Assembly (NCBI GenBank): GCA_022561895.1
Contig: JADFQH010000030.1
Span: 1,281 to 8,315 of the forward strand
Direction of reading: 5' to 3'
DNA length: 7,035 nucleotides
Source of the DNA: Methanobacteriota archaeon
GTDB lineage: Archaea > Halobacteriota > Halobacteria > Halobacteriales > Halalkalicoccaceae
A program made the position numbers and the translations under genes. Positions within the stretch are counted from its first letter, which is position 1; each line of letters begins with the position of its first letter. Shown piece by piece: positions 1 to 5,871 of the stretch. Below the pieces are notes generated by a model. The model was not told the DNA's origin. It saw only the letters and a list, made by a program, of their open reading frames with translations, and did not search any database.

Positions 1-1
1 C

Positions 2-682
2 GTCTTCGTGGCGAGTTCGGGCGGACGCGGAGCCGACGCGGCCCGCGAGATCTACGTCGACGGCCTGCAAACCGCGGTCGAACACTTCTCCACTCGCGCC
101 GACCCACCCAAGCGGCTCGTCTACACGTCCAGTACCGGCGTCTACGGCGATCACGGCGGCGGGTGGGTGGACGAAGACACTCCTACTGAGCCAACGACAG
201 AAAAGACCCGCGTACTGAAAGACGCAGAGGAGGTGGCGCTCGACTCGCCGATCACCGGAACTGTCGTGCGCTTTGCGGGGCTGTACGGGTCCGACCGCTA
301 TCGCCTGGAGCGGTATCTCGACGGCCCCGTTACGGAAGGCTACCTGAACATGATCCATCGGGAGGACGCCGCCGGTGTCGTGCGATTCCTCTTGGAGGAA
401 AATCTCGCGCGCGGCGAAGTGGTTCTCGCGGTCGACGACGAGCCAGTAGACAAATGGGGGTTCGCAGACTGGCTCGCAGCACAGTGTGGTGTTCCCGAGC
501 CTCCAAAGCAAACCAAAGACGAGCGCCTTTCCGAACAGAGCCTCTCGGAGTCCGCCCGTCGTCGGATCCTCACGAGCAAGCGCTGTTCGAACGAAAAGCT
601 CCACGAACTCGGGTATGAGTTCTCGTTTCCAACGTACAAAGAAGGCTACCGCGAGGCGATCAAAGCCTATCCGAGCCGGTAG
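2..682 (+). CDS. Atypical SDR-family NAD(P)-binding protein (YeeZ-like), 5' partial
   Basis: The frame is open from the first base of the window, so the start lies upstream. The GTG at position 8 is an internal Val, not a convincing start. About 226 codons are visible; I estimate that the N-terminal 70-80 residues, including the Gly-rich dinucleotide-binding loop, are missing. The protein belongs to the extended/atypical SDR group resembling E. coli YeeZ. The TSSTGVYGD motif (from nt 125) corresponds to the end of the Rossmann core, VVRFAGLYG is a substrate-domain strand, and NMIHREDAA is the typical 'H-x-D' segment of epimerase-like folds. The active-site YxxxK of classical SDRs is absent: the equivalent stretch reads TEKTRVLKDAEE (from nt 200), as in YeeZ-type atypical SDRs. 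The exact reaction is unknown. The next gene starts about 30 bases later on the same strand and may be co-transcribed. The family call is confident, the substrate is not. Confidence 0.85.
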   Translation, partial: VFVASSGGRGADAAREIYVDGLQTAVEHFSTRADPPKRLVYTSSTGVYGDHGGGWVDEDTPTEPTTEKTRVLKDAEEVALDSPITGTVVRFAGLYGSDRYRLERYLDGPVTEGYLNMIHREDAAGVVRFLLEENLARGEVVLAVDDEPVDKWGFADWLAAQCGVPEPPKQTKDERLSEQSLSESARRRILTSKRCSNEKLHELGYEFSFPTYKEGYREAIKAYPSR

Positions 683-685
683 GGG

Positions 686-690
686 TTATT
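686..690 (+). promoter_or_regulatory. Possible TATA box for aldo/keto reductase
   Basis: The TTATT sequence lies 24-28 bases before the ATG at 714, the spacing expected for a haloarchaeal leaderless transcript. It is a weak match, and readthrough from the upstream SDR gene is equally possible because the gap is only 31 bases. Confidence 0.3.
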
Positions 691-713
691 GAACTCGAAC
701 TGGTAGGGTGGGT

Positions 714-1802
714 ATGGCGACCGCAGACGGCACCTGGGCCTACCGGGATCGATTCGGCGATGAGTTCGGCAGGACCTACTTCCGGCGGTTTGGCGACGGC
801 GTGATCTCCAGTCTCGGTCTCGGAACCTATCTCGGCGATCCGACCGACGCCGTGGACGAGCGGTACGAAAAAGCGATCCTCGCTGCGCTCGACGGGGGCT
901 GTAACGTCCTCGATACGGCGATCAACTACCGCCACCAGCGAAGCGAGCGCGTCGTCGGGCGGACGCTCGAAGAAAGCGACGTTGAGCGCGAGTCGGTGCT
1001 CGTCGCGACCAAGGGCGGCTTTCTGCCGTTCGACGGCGAGCGCCCCGAGAATCCGAGCGAGTTCGTTCGCGAGGAGTACGTCGGTTCCGGGCTCGTCGCC
1101 CGCGAGGACCTCGTCCGCGGCAGTCACTGTATCGCCCCCGATTTCATCGAGGATCAACTCGATCGATCGCTGTCGAATCTCGGGACCGAAACGATCGATC
1201 TGTACTACGTCCACAATCCCGAAGCGCAGTTAGAAGCGCGCTCGCAGGAGGCCGTTTACGACCAGTTGGAGGCGACCTTCACCCGATTGGAAGAACGGGT
1301 CGCTGCGGGCGATATCAGGTATTATGGCGTGGCGACGTGGGACACGTTTCGGGTGCATTCCGAACACGCAAGCTACCTGTCTCTCCCCGAGATCGTCTCA
1401 CGGGCGCGTGCGGCAGCGAAGGCGGCCGGAAACACCGCGACGCATCTCCGGGCTATCCAGCTTCCCTTTAACGTCCGGATGGCCGACGCGTTCACCGTCG
1501 AGGCACACGACGGCGCGGAGGGGGTCGAAAGCGTGCTCTGGTTCGCCCAGAAAGCGGGGCTGAACGCGTTTGCGAGCGCGGCTATCGGACAGGGCCAGCT
1601 TGCGGCGGGGCTGCCGGAGGCGGTGGCCGAGCGGTTGGAAGGTGATTCGGAGGTCCAGAAAGCGATCAACTTCGCACGCAGCGCACCGGGCGTGACGAGC
1701 GCATTAGTCGGAATGAGTAGTCGAGAACACGTCGAAGAGAACCTCGAAGCCTGCCGGTTCGACCCGATGGGAGCCGAGGCGTTCGATCAGGTGTTCGAAT
1801 AA
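714..1802 (+). CDS. Aldo/keto reductase
   Basis: The protein has 362 residues and is a NAD(P)H-dependent oxidoreductase of the AKR superfamily (TIM barrel), which reduces carbonyls to alcohols. The full catalytic tetrad is visible: Asp67 and Tyr72 in NVLDTAINY, Lys100 in VATKGGF and His167 in YYVHNPE. The N-terminal SSLGLGTYLG strand and the C-terminal cofactor-binding stretch (VTSALVGMSS followed by EHVEENLEA) are also typical. The Lys-to-His spacing is 67 residues against about 33 in the classic AKR pattern, so this subgroup has an insertion of about 34 residues (from about FLPFDGERPEN to GSHCIAPDF). I chose ATG 714; an in-frame GTG at 708 adds two residues but fits the TATA-like box less well. 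The gene ends 7 bases from the convergent stop of the membrane gene. Substrate unknown. Confidence 0.93.
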   Translation: MATADGTWAYRDRFGDEFGRTYFRRFGDGVISSLGLGTYLGDPTDAVDERYEKAILAALDGGCNVLDTAINYRHQRSERVVGRTLEESDVERESVLVATKGGFLPFDGERPENPSEFVREEYVGSGLVAREDLVRGSHCIAPDFIEDQLDRSLSNLGTETIDLYYVHNPEAQLEARSQEAVYDQLEATFTRLEERVAAGDIRYYGVATWDTFRVHSEHASYLSLPEIVSRARAAAKAAGNTATHLRAIQLPFNVRMADAFTVEAHDGAEGVESVLWFAQKAGLNAFASAAIGQGQLAAGLPEAVAERLEGDSEVQKAINFARSAPGVTSALVGMSSREHVEENLEACRFDPMGAEAFDQVFE

Positions 1803-1809
1803 TGGTCCC

Positions 1810-2124
1810 TCACCCGCGCATGTACAGCGAGTAGAGAATGCAGGCGAGTCCAACGAGTTCGATTGTTCTACTAATGATCGGGAGCGTGTAGGTATAAGTG
1901 AACGAACCGAAGGCGAACAGATCCCCGAGTGAGGTGATGACCAGCGAGAGCACAAACGGCGCGACAGTGACGAGCGCGAGACCGACCGCGAGATACAACA
2001 TTGGGCGACTGACGTGGCGACGATAGCCACGGTACGCCTGAAAGACGATGAGAATTCCCATTCCGGTTGCACACAGCGTCAGCGCGAGCAACAGCAGGTA
2101 GGCAGCGGCTGCCGTTGCGGTCAT
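1810..2124 (-). CDS. Small three-helix membrane protein, partner of HTH regulator
   Basis: Reading from ATG at 2124 to TGA at 1810, this is a 104-residue hydrophobic protein with three predicted membrane helices (about residues 4-30, 40-66 and 80-101). A short basic loop (YRGYRRHVSRP) follows helix 1. It resembles the small haloarchaeal membrane proteins of unknown function (I believe the DUF7521 type) that are commonly encoded just after a winged-helix regulator gene. The ATG overlaps the regulator's original TGA as ATGA, pointing to translational coupling in a two-gene operon. Because of the frameshift in the regulator, the upstream frame now runs into this gene without a stop, so software may call one 218-residue ORF (1810-2466). 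Function is not known; a membrane sensor or anchor modulating the regulator is a guess from the gene pairing. Confidence 0.75.
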   Translation of the reverse strand: MTATAAAAYLLLLALTLCATGMGILIVFQAYRGYRRHVSRPMLYLAVGLALVTVAPFVLSLVITSLGDLFAFGSFTYTYTLPIISRTIELVGLACILYSLYMRG

Positions 2125-2466
2125 CTGACCCCCTCCCAGAGTCGAGTGAATCGGTCCGCTGCGTCCTCGGTGGTTTCGAGACCGACCTCGATACTCGCCA
2201 TCCGTGAGATCAACGGTCAGGCGCTGGAGTTTCGCCTCGTAGACCCCGTAGTGTCTGCCCTCTTCGTGGAACTCGGTTCGTTTAACGAGCAGCTCACACG
2301 CGATCAGTCGGTCGATACGTCGGTAGATCGTCGGGAGTGAAGCCTCACAGGCCTCGCTCAGGCGCTTTGCGGACATCGGTTCCTCGCTCGTTTCGGTGAG
2401 GATTGCCCTCGCGTACTCATCGTCGAGCAGCGCGAACAGCTCGTCGGGCGGCGGCTCCTCACTCAC
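2121..2466 (-). CDS. Winged-helix (ArsR-like) transcriptional regulator, frameshifted near 3' end
   Basis: The start is GTG at 2466 and the first 89-92 codons encode a typical haloarchaeal winged helix. Residues 8-24 (DELFALLDDEYARAIL) form helix 1, residues 31-54 (MSAKRLSEAC to YRRIDRL) the helix-turn-helix, and residues 58-76 the wing (LLVKRTEF, HYGVYEA). From about nt 2199 the frame turns into an Arg/Gly-rich stretch (RGRSRNHRGRSG), quite unlike this acidic proteome. The +1 frame over the same bases (2198-2121) reads IEVGLETTED then AADRFTRLWEGVR and stops at TGA 2123-2121. That is the kind of tail seen in this family, as I recall it, and gives about 114 residues. One inserted base, or a two-base loss, between about 2186 and 2205 explains this. 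Sequencing error, real mutation or genuine HTH-membrane fusion remain open. Confidence 0.75.
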
Positions 2467-2473
2467 GACTGAT
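2463..2473. repeat. Left arm of 11-bp inverted repeat (candidate operator)
   Basis: TCACGACTGAT is the exact reverse complement of ATCAGTCGTGA at 2555-2565. It covers the GTG start codon of the minus-strand regulator, which is probably also its transcription start if the mRNA is leaderless. A protein bound here would be well placed to block transcription. Confidence 0.55.
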
Positions 2474-2491
2474 TCGTTCCTCTATGATCAA

Positions 2492-2497
2492 CCTAAA
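2492..2497 (-). promoter_or_regulatory. TATA box of the winged-helix regulator operon
   Basis: On the minus strand this reads TTTAGG inside CATTTAGGTT, 26-31 bases before the GTG start at 2466. This is the standard spacing of a leaderless haloarchaeal promoter. Confidence 0.5.
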
Positions 2498-2500
2498 TGG

Positions 2501-2524
2501 CTCTCACGATTTTCTCATCGAGAG
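2501..2524. repeat. Imperfect palindrome in divergent promoter region
   Basis: CTCTCACGAT (2501-2510) faces ATCGAGAG (2517-2524) across a six-base spacer. The arms match except for one missing base. It lies between the two divergent TATA boxes, with its centre within about two bases of the centre of the outer 11-bp inverted repeat. It is a candidate binding site for the neighbouring regulator. Confidence 0.35.
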
Positions 2525-2537
2525 AACTACCCTTGGA

Positions 2538-2543
2538 TTTATG
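2538..2543 (+). promoter_or_regulatory. TATA box of the six-helix membrane protein gene
   Basis: TTTATG in GGATTTATGACC lies 25-30 bases before ATG 2568, the expected leaderless spacing. This favours ATG 2568 over the in-frame GTG at 2562. Confidence 0.55.
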
Positions 2544-2554
2544 ACCTGACCCTG

Positions 2555-2565
2555 ATCAGTCGTGA
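2555..2565. repeat. Right arm of 11-bp inverted repeat (candidate operator)
   Basis: ATCAGTCGTGA mirrors TCACGACTGAT at 2463-2473 perfectly. It ends 2 bases before ATG 2568, so it would overlap the initiation region of the rightward transcript in the same way as the left arm does on the other side. Confidence 0.55.
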
Positions 2566-2567
2566 AT

Positions 2568-3392
2568 ATGTCGTTTCGGTTTCGGACCGTCATCATCGAC
2601 GGCGCGTCACTTGCGGCGAGTCGAAACGGGGTCGTTCTCATGGTGCTCGTCGCGCTCGCAGAACTATTTTCAGTGCTTCTGTTTCTCTCCGCCGGATCAG
2701 TCTACGTTCCCCTTGGTGACGGCGTTGTGGGTGTCGAGGGCGCACCTACACCGGGTGAGGAACTCCCCGAAGCTCTCGCAGGGTTCGCGACGTTTTTCGC
2801 GGGCGTACTCGGTGCGATTCTCACCGTTCCGATCACGATTATCGCCATTCGCACCTTCGTCGGTAGCGAGCGAGACACCATTCCCGACGAGTACATATTT
2901 CATCGCCTTGGCCGGGCAACCCTCAGCGCCTATCTCGCCGGACTCGTCCTCTTTTTCGGCTACATCCTCGCGTTCGTCCTGCCATTCGTTCCGCTGTACT
3001 GGCTGTTCGGTGAGGTGACGGGCCTCCCACTCGTGGCAGTACTACTGCTGATGCTGGTCGTTGGTCTCACGCTCGCTGTGTTTTTCTGGATCTCCCTACT
3101 ATTCGTCACCTACGAGATCGCGGTGCGCGATATCCGCGTTGTCGGTGCACTTCGTGGAAGCTGGCGGCTCACATCGGGAACGCGGCTTCGACTGTTCGCG
3201 CTTGCGGTCGTCCTCGCAGGGGTTCAGTGGGCCGCGGTCGGTCCGCTCGTCCCCTTCGCTTCCGAGATGATTCTGCTCACGTTGTCGGTGCCGTTCAGCG
3301 CAGTTGTCGGGATCGTTGCGATTGCGATCTACGCACGGGTGTACTACGAACTGGCGGAGTTCGGTACTGATTCGTCCTCCATTGACGCTTGA
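2568..3392 (+). CDS. Six-helix membrane protein of unknown function (DUF7847-like)
   Basis: The protein has 274 residues and lies in the cytoplasmic membrane. Hydrophobic segments are at about residues 21-43, 73-97, 119-147, 153-180, 208-226 and 234-258. Between helices 4 and 5 is a conserved-looking cytoplasmic stretch (ALRGSWRLTSG then TRLRLFAL). This resembles the 'W-x-L-T-x-G-N-R-L-R-L-F' signature of haloarchaeal multi-helix proteins that I believe are annotated as DUF7847, related in style to glycerophosphodiesterase membrane domains. No catalytic residues are recognisable. I chose ATG 2568 because the TATA box sits 25-30 bases before it; GTG 2562 would add two residues. It is transcribed divergently from the winged-helix regulator with a shared 100-base control region, so regulation by that protein is plausible. 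The family label is moderately confident and no function can be given. Confidence 0.8.
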   Translation: MSFRFRTVIIDGASLAASRNGVVLMVLVALAELFSVLLFLSAGSVYVPLGDGVVGVEGAPTPGEELPEALAGFATFFAGVLGAILTVPITIIAIRTFVGSERDTIPDEYIFHRLGRATLSAYLAGLVLFFGYILAFVLPFVPLYWLFGEVTGLPLVAVLLLMLVVGLTLAVFFWISLLFVTYEIAVRDIRVVGALRGSWRLTSGTRLRLFALAVVLAGVQWAAVGPLVPFASEMILLTLSVPFSAVVGIVAIAIYARVYYELAEFGTDSSSIDA

Positions 3393-3400
3393 GCGGACTG

Positions 3401-3420
3401 TTTTTCTCGTTCTGAAAAAA
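3401..3420 (+). terminator. Probable T-rich terminator with weak stem-loop
   Basis: Eight bases after the TGA of the membrane gene is a TTTTT run inside TTTTTC, mirrored by GAAAAA at 3414-3419 across a seven-base loop. Archaeal termination mainly needs a T-rich tract on the coding strand, which is present, and the A/T stem itself is weak. Confidence 0.4.
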
Positions 3421-3430
3421 GTACTACGGT

Positions 3431-3437
3431 TCATATC
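3431..3437 (+). promoter_or_regulatory. Possible TATA box of the lipoprotein gene
   Basis: TCATATC lies 25-31 bases before ATG 3462. The sequence is a fair TATA match at leaderless spacing. Together with the T-rich tract just upstream, it suggests that the lipoprotein is its own transcription unit. Confidence 0.45.
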
Positions 3438-3461
3438 AGTACGCCGAGTATCACGAACTGC

Positions 3462-4535
3462 ATGAGACGTAATCGATCCCCGATGGCGCTCGGTGCGGTT
3501 GCGATGGCGACGATGCTCGTCCTCGCGGGCTGTGCCGGTGTCCTCTCGGGCAACCCCGATGCCGACGAGATCGCCCAACAGTTACAGGACCGACAGGACG
3601 AGATCGACGATATTCAGGGCGTGATGACGATCGAGTCCGACTTCGATGGCGAGGCAACTGAAACGACAATGGAGTTCTGGGAGCGCCCGAACACCGGTGA
3701 GCACCGCTCGGAAGTGATCGAATCAACCGGCTTCGAATCCGAGGGAGACGTGACGGTCCACGACGGTACCACGACGTGGATTTACGACAGCGAGGCGAAC
3801 GAGGTGACGCGCCTCGATCTCGATCTCGACCTCGATGAGATGGAGATCGACGAGGGCGAAATCATCGAATCGATGCTCGACGAGTACGATGTCGAGTACA
3901 ATGGTACCGAGACGATCGGGGATCATGACACCCATGTGCTGGAACTGACACCGACGGATGAAGCTGACGAGGAGTTCGCCTATGACGAGCTGACGATGTG
4001 GGTCGATGACGAATACTGGTATCCCGTCAAACAGGACGCGACGATGTCCGTGGGTGAGGAGACGGTGACGACGACGATCACCTACGAGGAACTCGCGTTC
4101 AACGAAGGTATCGACGACGAGAAATTCACCTTCGACGTGCCTGACGGCGCTGAAGTCGTCGAGGCCGAACTTCCGGAAACCGAGCAGTTCGATAGCGTAA
4201 GCGAGGCCGACGACGCCACCGAATTCGACGTGGCTGAACCTGACGTGCCCGACGAGTACGAGTTCGATAGCGCAACGGTGAGTGAACACGAGAGCGAAAC
4301 CTCCGTGAGCCTGCTCTACGAGAACGACGAGTATCTTTTCGTCTCGATTTCGGAGACCGAACCGATGACCACCGACGGTGAGACCGTCGAGGTCGGTGAT
4401 ACGGAAGCGACGATTCACGATATGCCCGGTACGACGAGCCTCCAGTTCGAGTGTGACGGGCTGTATCACGACGTGAGCGGTGATCTCGACGAGGACGAAC
4501 TGATCGAGATCGCGGAGCCGCTGTCCTGCGAATAA
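3462..4535 (+). CDS. Secreted lipoprotein, LolA-like domain plus DUF4367-like domain
   Basis: The protein has 357 very acidic residues. A signal peptide (MRRN, then a hydrophobic stretch at about 8-22) ends in the lipobox LAGC with the lipidated Cys at 24, so it should be anchored on the outer face of the cell membrane. Residues about 35-235 look like the LolA/LppX-type beta half-barrel common in haloarchaeal lipoproteins (MTIESDFDGE, MEFWERPN, TTWIYDSEANEV, HVLELTPTD, DELTMWVDDEYWYPVK, FTFDVPDGAEV). Residues about 250-355 resemble DUF4367 (PDEYEFDSATVSE, SLLYENDEYLFVSISE, then GLYHDVSGDLDEDELIEIAE), known from Firmicutes envelope and anti-sigma proteins. Cys331 and Cys356 could form a disulfide. 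Residues 118-125 are LDLDLDLD. The ligand is unknown, and lipid or hydrophobic ligand binding is inferred from the fold only. The RR at residues 2-3 is not a full Tat motif, so the export route is unclear. Confidence 0.87.
   Translation: MRRNRSPMALGAVAMATMLVLAGCAGVLSGNPDADEIAQQLQDRQDEIDDIQGVMTIESDFDGEATETTMEFWERPNTGEHRSEVIESTGFESEGDVTVHDGTTTWIYDSEANEVTRLDLDLDLDEMEIDEGEIIESMLDEYDVEYNGTETIGDHDTHVLELTPTDEADEEFAYDELTMWVDDEYWYPVKQDATMSVGEETVTTTITYEELAFNEGIDDEKFTFDVPDGAEVVEAELPETEQFDSVSEADDATEFDVAEPDVPDEYEFDSATVSEHESETSVSLLYENDEYLFVSISETEPMTTDGETVEVGDTEATIHDMPGTTSLQFECDGLYHDVSGDLDEDELIEIAEPLSCE
3813..3836 (+). repeat. In-frame 6-base tandem repeat (CTCGAT x4)
   Basis: Four copies of CTCGAY lie in the lipoprotein gene and encode four Leu-Asp pairs. 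The third copy differs by one base. It is short, in frame and could vary in copy number by slippage without breaking the gene. Confidence 0.5.
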
Positions 4536-4627
4536 ATACAGCGTTTCTCGGTACCCACTGACGATTTTCACGGCAACTCCGGCGCGTTTCGAAAGGGTTG
4601 GGACCCACCCCCGCGACAGTCGAAGTA

Positions 4628-5800
4628 GTGACTCGGAGCCGGCTGTTCGTCTCGCTGTGTTCGATGGCGTTTCTCATCAACCTCGTTCGGGTGGTCTACG
4701 CCCCGCTCGTCGAGCCGTTACAGGCCGCCTTCTCCGTCGGGCCAGGAACCATCGGGCTGGTCGTCACGCTGGTGTGGACCGGCAGTGCGCTCCCCCGAAT
4801 CCCGATCGGCTATCTCCTCACTATTATCCCGCGCCACCGGGTCGTGTTGCTCTCGGGGCTGATGCTCGCCGGTTCATCGTTACTTGCAACGTTCGCGAAC
4901 TCGATTCTCACCCTCGCGCTCGGCGCGTTCCTCATCGGTACTGCCACGAGCGGCTATTTCGTCTCCGCGAACCCGCTCATCAGCGAACTCTATACTGGTC
5001 AAGTAGGCAGAATGCTCGGGATTCACGGCACGGCGACCCAGCTGGCCGCGGTGATCGCCGCCCCGCTCGTGACCCTCTCCTTGCTCGTTTCGTGGCGGCT
5101 GGTCTTTGCGCTCATCGCCGTCGGCGCGCTCGTTTCTACCCTCTTTCTCTACCGGATCGCAAAGCGCACGGAGTTTCCCGCCGCAAGCGGCGTCGACCGG
5201 GATTTCGTCGGGGCGATTCGGGCACAGTGGCGACTCATTTTCGTCGGCGTCGCGGTGTTCGGCGCGACGAGCTTCGTCTGGCAGGGCGTCTTCAATTTTT
5301 ACCCCTCGTATATGGAGACCGCCCGCGGGTTCGATCCCGGAACGGCCCGAAATCTCTTGACAGTGACCTTCGCTGCGGGCGTGCCAGCCTTCTGGATCAG
5401 CGGGCTGCTCGTCGACCGCCTACCGACACTTCCCTACTTGCTCGGGATCATCGGGAGCTTCATCGCGGGCGTGCTGCTGCTGACGGTTGCGAACGGTCTC
5501 CTCGGGATCGTGCTCCTCAGCGCCCTCATCGGCTTCGTCATCCACAGCATGTTTCCCGCCGCGGACACCTTCCTGCTCTCGTCGTTTCCCGACGAGCATC
5601 GTGGTGGGGCCTACGCCACCTTCAGCGGCGGGATGATGTTCGGCCAGGCGCTTGGAAGCTGGTTCGTCGGCGAACTGGTCGAGTTCGGAATCGCCTACGA
5701 TACCGTCTTTCAGGGACTCGCGCTCGCGCTGGCCGCGCTCGTCGGAGCCGTTGCGCTGCTGGGCGCTGCGGGCCGACTGCCGGCGGCGACTGGCGCATAA
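4628..5800 (+). CDS. MFS transporter (12 membrane helices)
   Basis: The protein has 390 residues and is a major facilitator superfamily permease of the cell membrane. About twelve hydrophobic segments fall in two halves joined by a central polar loop (about residues 178-200, RIAKRTEFPAASGVDRDF). The loop 2-3 motif A position reads RIPIGYLLTIIPRHRVVLLSG, a degenerate form lacking the usual Asp-Arg but keeping Gly and the basic cluster. GHIGTAT-like helix 5 residues (GIHGTATQLA) and PDEHRGGAYATFSGG near helices 10-11 are family-like. The substrate cannot be inferred. The start is uncertain: I prefer GTG 4628, just before the TRSRLF leader, but an in-frame TTG at 4598 would add ten residues (GPTPATVEVV). 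Neither has a clear TATA box or Shine-Dalgarno. It probably forms a single-gene unit, since the next reading frame is a gene remnant. Confidence 0.9.
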   Translation: MTRSRLFVSLCSMAFLINLVRVVYAPLVEPLQAAFSVGPGTIGLVVTLVWTGSALPRIPIGYLLTIIPRHRVVLLSGLMLAGSSLLATFANSILTLALGAFLIGTATSGYFVSANPLISELYTGQVGRMLGIHGTATQLAAVIAAPLVTLSLLVSWRLVFALIAVGALVSTLFLYRIAKRTEFPAASGVDRDFVGAIRAQWRLIFVGVAVFGATSFVWQGVFNFYPSYMETARGFDPGTARNLLTVTFAAGVPAFWISGLLVDRLPTLPYLLGIIGSFIAGVLLLTVANGLLGIVLLSALIGFVIHSMFPAADTFLLSSFPDEHRGGAYATFSGGMMFGQALGSWFVGELVEFGIAYDTVFQGLALALAALVGAVALLGAAGRLPAATGA

Positions 5801-5811
5801 GGGAGTCGAAC

Positions 5812-5861
5812 CGATCCGTCGGGATCGACGCCGGCAGAAGCAGGCTCCACTCCCAAGTGGA
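5812..5861. other. Two small stem-loops between MFS gene and DJ-1 remnant
   Basis: CGATCC (5812-5817) pairs with GGATCG (5822-5827) over a 4-base loop, and TCCACT (5846-5851) pairs with AGTGGA (5856-5861) over a 4-base loop. Neither is followed by a T-run, so they are not convincing terminators. The stretch 5801-5871 has no recognisable coding content. Confidence 0.3.
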
Positions 5862-5871
5862 TCGCAGCCAT

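Noticed and set aside
660..1214. 184-residue minus-strand frame
   Set aside because: It lies antisense to the aldo/keto reductase, whose catalytic tetrad is intact in the plus frame, and shows no domain of its own.
1810..2466. Treating the 218-residue frame as one normal gene
   Set aside because: The linker composition and the well-formed acidic tail in the +1 frame with an ATGA overlap argue for two genes joined by a frameshift. I note the single-ORF reading only as an alternative.
2463..2565. Invertible promoter flanked by inverted repeats
   Set aside because: The mirrored arms could in principle support inversion, but promoters face both ways, so inversion would merely swap them. No recombinase gene is visible. 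Operator use is simpler.
2396..2719. 107-residue plus-strand frame across the divergent promoter
   Set aside because: It overlaps the start of the regulator and of the membrane protein in other frames, is Ser/Arg-rich, and has no support from promoter position.
3723..4571. 282-residue open frame on the minus strand
   Set aside because: It is the antisense of the acidic lipoprotein gene. GAY/GAR-rich codons leave few stops on the opposite strand, and the translation has no recognisable domain, while the plus strand has a signal peptide, lipobox and family motifs.
5795..5812. tRNA T-arm-like sequence on the minus strand (GGTTCGACTCCC), a possible attachment site
   Set aside because: The flanking bases do not pair to form a T-stem and no other tRNA arm is nearby. 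Part of it lies in the end of the MFS gene, so I take it as coincidence.
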